Shown: piece by piece, positions 16,067 through 20,555 of the stretch
Layout of the letters: each line of letters starts with the position of its first letter
Numbering within the stretch: position 1 is the stretch's first letter
Assembly (NCBI GenBank): GCA_049999725.1
Contig: JBNGIS010039139.1
Coordinates: 1 to 20,555, forward strand
Reading direction: 5' to 3'
Origin: Haplomitrium mnioides
Taxonomy: Eukaryota; Marchantiophyta; Haplomitriopsida; Calobryales
DNA length: 20,555 bases
Position numbers and translations under genes: made by a program
The notes under the pieces: generated by a model
What the model saw: only the letters and a program-made list of their open reading frames with translations
The model's database searches: none
What the model was told of the DNA's origin: nothing

Positions 16067-16740
16067 ATGGAACAATGACTTGAACATCTTTCACGCCTTT
16101 TAGAAGTGGGAATGAAAGAAAGAGCAATGTTTCGAGAAGAGGAAAGTTATGGGCAATTTCCAACACCAAAAGCATATGATAGAAAGGTGGTTTGTGGTGC
16201 TTGTAAGAACTTCATCTTTGATTGTGAAAAATATTTTAAAGTTACAAAGATTAGAAAGGATAGTCGGCGAATTCTATTTGTGGCAAGCCAATTAGAAAGG
16301 AGTTGCAAAGACTTCGTGGAGATATCAAGTAGAACAAGCACAACATAGATTTGTTGCTCCTATTATTTCTTGGTGTGAGTTCAAAAAAGCACTGATTTCA
16401 AGATTTTGGGTTGTAAATGCTTCAAAAGTAGCAAGAGATCAATTGGCCAAATTGAAGCAACTTGGTACAATGAGAAGCTGTGTGACACATTTTCAAGATA
16501 CAATTATGCAAATTCCTGATATAAGAGAAGAAGAAGCACTAGACTAATTTGTTTGAGGATAAAATCCTCGCACAAAAATAGAGTTTACCATGAGAGAGCC
16601 TACTCAAGTAGAAGAAGCAATGCGTATGGCGAAGCAGCATGACTCATTAATTACTACTACAGAAGTTAGATCTCGTCCTCAACCATTTGAACTCAAAACT
16701 TTGCAAGCTCTAATGGAATTAAAATTCCAACCAAAATTCG
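16067..16740 (+). pseudogene. Gypsy-B gag
   Basis: The ATG at 16067 comes first after the primer site in the gag frame; a TGA follows at 16076-16078. The capsid region reads FDCEKYFKVTKIRKDSRRILFVASQL, then, after a frameshift near 16318, WRRYQVEQA, FKKALISRFWVVNASKVARDQLAKLKQLGT and a VTHFQDTI phrase. This is the retrotrans_gag pattern of plant Gypsy elements. More stops lie near 16543-16560. The later MREPTQVEEAMRMAKQHDSL phrase is also typical. No CCHC zinc knuckle is visible between this and the protease, so an internal deletion is likely. Confidence 0.82.
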
Positions 16741-17262
16741 AGGTACCTTGTTCCATCTTAATGGTATGATTGAAGAGACCTCTTGTAGAATATTGGTGCA
16801 TAGTAGAAGTTCTAAAAAATTTATGTCAATACGTTTTGCTAAGATAATCAAAGCAAAATAGGCATATCAATGAGAGTGTTGTGACTATGGCTGATGGCCA
16901 AAAGCATGATGTGTTTTGGTCTCAAAAGCCATTCCTACTAAGGATTGGAAAAGAGTATACAAAATCTATGCAATTTGTTATTGCATTTGTACAATATGAC
17001 ATCATTTTAAGATTGCCTTGGCTTGAAGATAGATCCGCTCAATTTGATTGGGCAAAACAACAAATTCAAGTTACCTTACAAGGTAAGAAATTTCTTTTAA
17101 GATGCTCAACATCTTTGGTGAAAAAGCTTAAATCAGTTCAGCATGTTAATTTAGTAGAGCAAGAGTTGCATGTCTTTGTTGTTTGGATTAAACCCAACAT
17201 GGACTTGAGTAAAGAGGGAGAAAAAGGTGTCGTCTACCTTAATGATAGATGATATTTTGAAA
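16741..17262 (+). pseudogene. Gypsy-B protease region and link to RT
   Basis: Near 16755-16830 the reading FHLNGMIEETSCRILVHSRSSKKFM corresponds to the retropepsin entry that in relatives carries a DSG triad in that place. Here the triad is His-Ser-Arg, so both the catalytic Asp and the Gly are lost. After broken codons the frame at 16881-17252 continues with TMADGQKH, IGKEYTKSM, DIILRLPWLEDRSAQFDW and IQVTLQGKKF, the usual aspartyl-protease-like tail before RT (family DVILGMDWL). The DIILRLPWL phrase makes the identification firm. Confidence 0.8.
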
Positions 17263-17940
17263 AGAGTTTGCGGGTGTGTTCCGGAGTATTTGCCAAAGGG
17301 GTTACCAGATGATCAATTGATCTGATACCAGGAAGCACTCCTAATAATCAATATATATATCGGCTATCATCAGAAGAATTAGAAGAGCTTTGAAAGACAT
17401 TGACGTATCTTCTTGAGAAGGATTTCATTCAACATAGTACTTCTCCTTAGAGAGCTCCGGTATTCTTTGTACCAAATAAAGATGGTGGATTTTGTCTTTG
17501 TACAAATTATCGAGGATTGAACAATTAAATAGTGAAGAATGCCTATACTCTACCTCGTATTGATGATTTGTCGGATCAATTGAGTGGTGTACGATTCTTT
17601 TCTAAGTTGGATCTTGAAGTGGATATTGGCAAATTCCAATCAAGCCAAGTGATGTATCAAAGACAGCTTTTCGCACAAGGTATGGGTATTTTGAGTGGAA
17701 GGTTCTTACATTTGGTCTTACGAATGCTCCAACGATATTCATGGATCAAATGCATCAAGTTTTTGATGGTATATTGGATAAGTCAATGTTGGTATTTTAG
17801 GATCATATCTTTATCTTTAGTAAAAGTGAAGTTGAGCAACGTGCTCATCTCAAAGAGGTACTACAAAGACTACGTAATTGGAAGTTTTATTGCAAGAAGT
17901 TTAAGTGTGAGTTTTGGAAGCAAGAGGTGAGTTACTTAGG
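17263..17940 (+). pseudogene. Gypsy-B reverse transcriptase, catalytically dead
   Basis: The family order is visible across at least four frame changes: LPKGLPDD and IDLIPGS near 17290-17330, LEEL and LLEKDFIQHSTSP, RAPVFFVPNKDGGFCLCTNYRGLNN (stop inside), IDDLSDQLSGVRFFSKLDL with the motif A Asp, then LTFGLTNAP in another frame. At the catalytic motif the family has F-L-D-D; here 17795-17806 reads Phe-stop-Asp-His, so both a nonsense codon and loss of the second Asp strike the active site. FSKS follows, then RLRNWKFYCKKFKCEFWKQEVSYLG leads into the next feature. This is RVT_1 of a Ty3/Gypsy element. Confidence 0.87.
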
Positions 17941-18570
17941 TCATAAAGTGTCTGCGGATGGCATCAAGATGGAGGAAGAGAAAATTAAGGCTATTGCAGA
18001 GTGGTCAACGCCGAATGATGCCAAGGATGTTCGAGCTTTTAATGGATTAGCAAGTTTTTATCGAAGATTCATTCATTACTATGCTCATATTGATGCATCG
18101 CTTACGAATTTACTAAGGAAGGATGCAAAGTTTCAATGGACGACCAAGGAGCAAGTGTCATTTCAACAACTCAAGGATGTAGTGACATCTCATCCAGTTC
18201 TACAGCCATATGATCCAAAAAAACATTGCATAGTTGATTTTAATGCTTCTAATTTTTCTATTAGAGTGGTTTTATAGCTAGAGTTTGAGGATGGACTTCA
18301 TCCAATTGCCTTTATATCATGTCAATTAAATGCGACAAATAGAAATTATTCTGCAAGAGATCGAGAGCAATTGGCAATGGTTTATGCTACCAAGACGTGG
18401 AGACACTATCTTTTGGGCAAACCTGTACTTATGCGTACAAACCACAAGCCATTGCTTCAAGCGATTCACTTGGAAAATATGACAAGTCGTCATCATCGAT
18501 GGGAAAAAAAACTACAACTCTTTGATATCAAGTTGGAGTACAAGCCGAGAAGGTTCTAAACCATTCTTGA
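17927..18570 (+). pseudogene. Gypsy-B RT thumb and RNase H
   Basis: SYLGHKVSADGI (family FLGHVVSxDGI) opens an uninterrupted stretch with FNGLASFYRRFIHYYA and the QLKDVVTSHPVLQPYD phrase. RNase H starts with VDFNASNFSI; the family has DASDFAIGAVL, so its first Asp is Asn here. A TAG follows at 18275-18277. It continues with HPIAFISCQLN, NYSARDREQLAMVYATKTWRHYLLGKP and TNHKPLLQ (family TDHKSLK, so another Asp is Asn). The end LEYKPRRF is followed by a stop at 18557-18559, and a DALFQ phrase in the same reading corresponds to the family's ADALSR. Confidence 0.87.
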
Positions 18571-19088
18571 CGCATTGTTCCAAAGTCTGGATCATCAAAT
18601 AAATACACTGGAGATAGTAAATGCTAGTATAACACATCTTGATGAAGCAACTAGTGACGGATTTCGACAAAAGTTACAAGAAGATACCTTCTTTACTCTT
18701 GTTAGAGCACGTTTGGCGGTCCAAGAGAGTAAGTATCATACCTTTTCCATTCGAAATGGAATTCTCTATCAAGGCCATCAAATATATGTTCCACAAGATG
18801 ATGCGCTTTGATTGGCATGTTTACAAAAAGCACATGACATTTCAATTTTTGGGCATCTTGGAGTAGACAAGACTATAGAGTTGCTTCAACACACTTGATG
18901 GTGGCCAAACCTAGCTCGAGATGCTCGTGGCTTTGTTCGTTCTTGTGACAATTGTCAACAAAACAAGGTTTCAAATCAAAAACCTATTGGTCTTCTACAA
19001 CCATTATCGATTCCTACTACTCGGTGGGAACATGCAAGTTTAGATCTTATCACTTCGCTTCCAACCACGCCTCGTGGGTTTACGGCTA
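18571..19088 (+). pseudogene. Gypsy-B integrase, N-terminal part, truncated by Copia-C
   Basis: After the spacer region (to about 18808, TGA at 18809-18811), the HHCC zinc finger reads AHDISIFGHLGVDKT...WWPNLARDARGFVRSCDNCQQNK; both His and both Cys are present, with a TGA before WWP. The core begins with GLLQPLSIPTTRWEHASLDLITSLPTTPRG; the Asp in SLDLITSLP is the first catalytic residue of the DDE triad. Coding stops abruptly at 19088 (GGCTA), where the LTR of an antisense Copia begins. The remaining core, any chromodomain and the 3' LTR of Gypsy-B are not in the window. Confidence 0.87.
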
Positions 19089-19351
19089 TGTAAAGAAATC
19101 GAGGAGACAATTCCTTAGAGGCAAATATAAGAGATCATATTCAACACAATGAATTTAAAAAAAGGGAAGAGGCTTGCGGCATGGTGTTGCTTTCTCTTTG
19201 ATCTCCCTACTTTTTTTCTCTCTACATACTCTATATTTATACTTAAACTTACCCTAAATTAACTTAACAAAACTAACCCTAAAGAGGGTCCAAAAAATAA
19301 GACTCTACCCATCATTTTGTCCAGTTACGTATTGAGCTTGGCATTTAAACA
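19089..19351 (-). repeat. 3' LTR of Copia-C (antisense, 263 bp)
   Basis: On the - strand it begins TGTTTAAATG directly after a polypurine tract and ends TTTCTTTACA, giving TG...CA ends. On that strand TATAAATATA (complement of 19232-19241) is a TATA box about 110 bp into the LTR. On the + strand the LTR starts exactly where the Gypsy-B integrase reading ends. GGCTA (19084-19088) should be one copy of the target-site duplication. Confidence 0.82.
19232..19241 (-). promoter_or_regulatory. TATA box of the Copia-C LTR
   Basis: On the - strand the sequence reads TATAAATATA, lying inside the LTR at a normal promoter position. Confidence 0.6.
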
Positions 19352-19510
19352 CTCCCCTTCAAGCTCAAGCCAATGTCAAGCACTCCCATTATAGTTCGAA
19401 ACTTATGTTGCTTCTCTCCACCTATTGACTTTGTAAAAATATCAGCTACTTGCTCATATGTATTCACATACACCAAATCAATCTCACTTTCAATAGTCGC
19501 TACTTTGAAC
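19345..19510 (-). pseudogene. Copia-C pol C-terminus
   Basis: The - strand reads EIDLVYVNTYEQVADIFTKSI, then KFRTIMGVLDIGLSLKGSV and a stop inside the LTR start. The phrase QVADIFTK is the invariant end of Copia RNase H, and L-S-L-K-G-S-V is the usual last phrase. Similarity fades beyond about 19500, where the Copia-C body is truncated or too diverged to read. The rest of pol is not visible in the 1 kb that follows. Confidence 0.85.
19352..19362 (-). promoter_or_regulatory. Polypurine tract of Copia-C
   Basis: On the - strand TTGAAGGGGAG abuts the TG of the LTR. This is the common Copia arrangement, in which the tract overlaps the last pol codons (S-L-K-G-S-V). Confidence 0.8.
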
Positions 19511-19860
19511 TAGGAACCGCTACCAAGTTCTTGTTTCACTTGGTAGTCGAAAATATTTTCTTTTGTGATTTGATATTGAAAAACATCAATTTTACGTTTT
19601 TATCTTTTTTTTGTAAGGAAAAACGTTTTTTAGAAATACAAATTGCGTATTTTACATTGAGATTATATTTGAAAATTTTCTTTATAATAGACACCCTAGA
19701 AAGCAAGCATTTTTTTATTGAATTATTTTATTAAAACCTTACACTATTGTGAATGCACTAAATTCATCAAAAATAAAATAAAACATAGATTTTTTTTTGA
19801 AAAAAAATTACAAGCAAACGTGAATGTCTAGTCAAGTACGTACTTTGAACCAGACTTTGA
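19511..19860. other. AT-rich stretch without recognisable features
   Basis: A strongly AT-rich segment with many A and T runs. An open frame of 94 codons on the + strand (19450-19734) overlaps the antisense Copia end and is a by-product of composition. Nothing was identified. Confidence 0.5.
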
Positions 19861-19876
19861 GCATTGTAGCTATTAA

Positions 19877-20250
19877 ATCCTATGCAAGCATAGACTCCAA
19901 ATTAGAACCCTTAAGCTTATGCACATATGGACTTCAAACGAGAATCCTAAAGCCTATGTGGGCTTAGACTCTGAATAAGAACAATGAAGCTATGCATGCA
20001 TGGACTTTGAACTAGAACCCTAAAGCCTTTGCACATTAAGATTCTAAACAAGAACCCTAAAGCCTATGCACGAATAGACTTTGAACGAGAACCCTTTGGC
20101 TTATGCATGCATGGACTTTGAACAATAACCTTAAAGCTTATGCGCGCAAAGACTCCGAACGAGAACTAGAAAGCTTATGTGCGCATAGACTCTAAACAAG
20201 AACGTAAAGCCTAAGCGGTAAAAGATTGCAAGAGTTCATGTGCGCTTGGA
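19877..20250 (+). repeat. 37-bp tandem repeat, about ten units
   Basis: The units read roughly AAGCYTATGCRYGCATAGACTYTGAACRAGAACCCT. The TATGC anchor falls at 19881, 19918, 19955, 19991, 20028, 20065, 20102, 20139, 20176 and 20212, a period of 36-37 bp. A last short unit begins near 20236. Units differ by several substitutions each, so the array is old. The core often contains alternating purine-pyrimidine stretches (ATGCATGCAT, ATGCGCGCA). Confidence 0.92.
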
Positions 20251-20252
20251 CT

Positions 20253-20330
20253 CCAAACCATTCTTAGATTACCAATTGCCTCCAAACCATTCTTAGACTA
20301 GCAATTGACTCAAACCATTCTTAGGCACAC
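20253..20330 (+). repeat. 28-29-bp tandem repeat, three units
   Basis: The units begin CCAAACCATTCTTAGRYTA at 20253 and 20282, and a diverged TCAAACCATTCTTAGGC near 20310. It follows the 37-bp array directly; the first unit grows out of the last 37-bp unit's ACTCCAAACC. Confidence 0.85.
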
Positions 20331-20555
20331 CAAATTAAATCGTGATGAAATGACTTGAAATGGATTGAGAGTGCAACAAGTTGAAACTTTGGCAAATAAA
20401 ACTTTGCAAAAAATTACTGTATTAATAACACAATTTGCTCAAACAAATGCTTAGGCTCTATCCTCCTAAGGAGGAATGGTCTCATTTAAATCCAAAAGCT
20501 GAGCATCTGCAGCCGCTAGAGAGTCCTGGCGAGACTTTCCAATCCCAAATATTGC
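20331..20555. other. Right edge, unassigned
   Basis: A short + strand reading near 20370-20450 (ETLANKTLQKITVLITQFAQ) is free of stops, but it is too short and too unlike any family to name. Nothing else was seen. Confidence 0.3.

Noticed and set aside
19450-19734. Open frame of 94 codons on the + strand
   Set aside because: It overlaps the antisense Copia-C pol end and AT-rich DNA; the residues are Phe/Leu/Lys/Ile-rich as composition predicts.
1-20555. tRNA, rRNA or other structured RNA genes
   Set aside because: No cloverleaf with A and B boxes and no rRNA segment was noticed on either strand; only tRNA-complementary primer sites are present.

Overview
This is plant nuclear DNA from a retrotransposon graveyard. 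I see no intact gene, no host (cellular) gene and no RNA gene. The case for a land plant is the Ty1/Copia and Ty3/Gypsy LTR retrotransposons with primer sites for initiator tRNA-Met, nested insertion inside insertion, and polyproteins broken by frameshifts and by stops that mostly look like C-to-T or G-to-A changes. A run of 10 Ns (3631-3640) marks an assembly gap. The species cannot be told from the sequence.

Layout. (1) From the left edge to about 14380 lies one long decayed Copia element on the + strand (here Copia-A). Its primer-binding site is at 8-17, so its 5' LTR lies just outside the window. Its parts are gag (584-744, resuming 5215-5580), zinc knuckle and protease (5583-6525), integrase (6527-7636), reverse transcriptase (11209-13005), RNase H (13005-13712), polypurine tract (14272-14280) and 3' LTR (from 14281). 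(2) Copia-A is split twice. Insertion 1 (745-5209, 4465 bp) sits in gag with TG...CA ends and a near-perfect 5-bp target duplication. Insertion 2 lies in the linker between integrase and RT, somewhere between about 7640 and 11205. Both are non-coding, rich in tandem repeats, and share a recognisable sequence family in opposite orientations. (3) The Copia-A RT also carries a 600-bp array of 15 palindromic units, spaced by 36 or 48 bp and always by a multiple of 3, read in the same frame as the RT on both sides. This is the most unusual structure in the window.

(4) From 14382 to about 14830 there is an antisense Gypsy RT relic (Gypsy-C), apparently the older DNA into which Copia-A landed; 14831-15607 is probably more of it. 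(5) At 15608-19088 there is a decayed Gypsy element on the + strand (Gypsy-B): a 390-bp 5' LTR, primer site, gag, protease, RT, RNase H and the start of integrase. (6) Gypsy-B integrase is cut at 19089 by the 3' LTR of an antisense Copia (Copia-C, 19089 to about 19510). (7) The right end holds AT-rich DNA, a 37-bp tandem array (19877-20250), a 28-29-bp array (20253-20330) and an unassigned tail.

The retroelement parts are fossils: the Copia-A protease Asp is Asn, the Gypsy-B protease and RT catalytic sites are destroyed, and no polyprotein is open. Order of events by nesting: Gypsy-C before Copia-A, Copia-A before insertions 1 and 2, and Gypsy-B before Copia-C.
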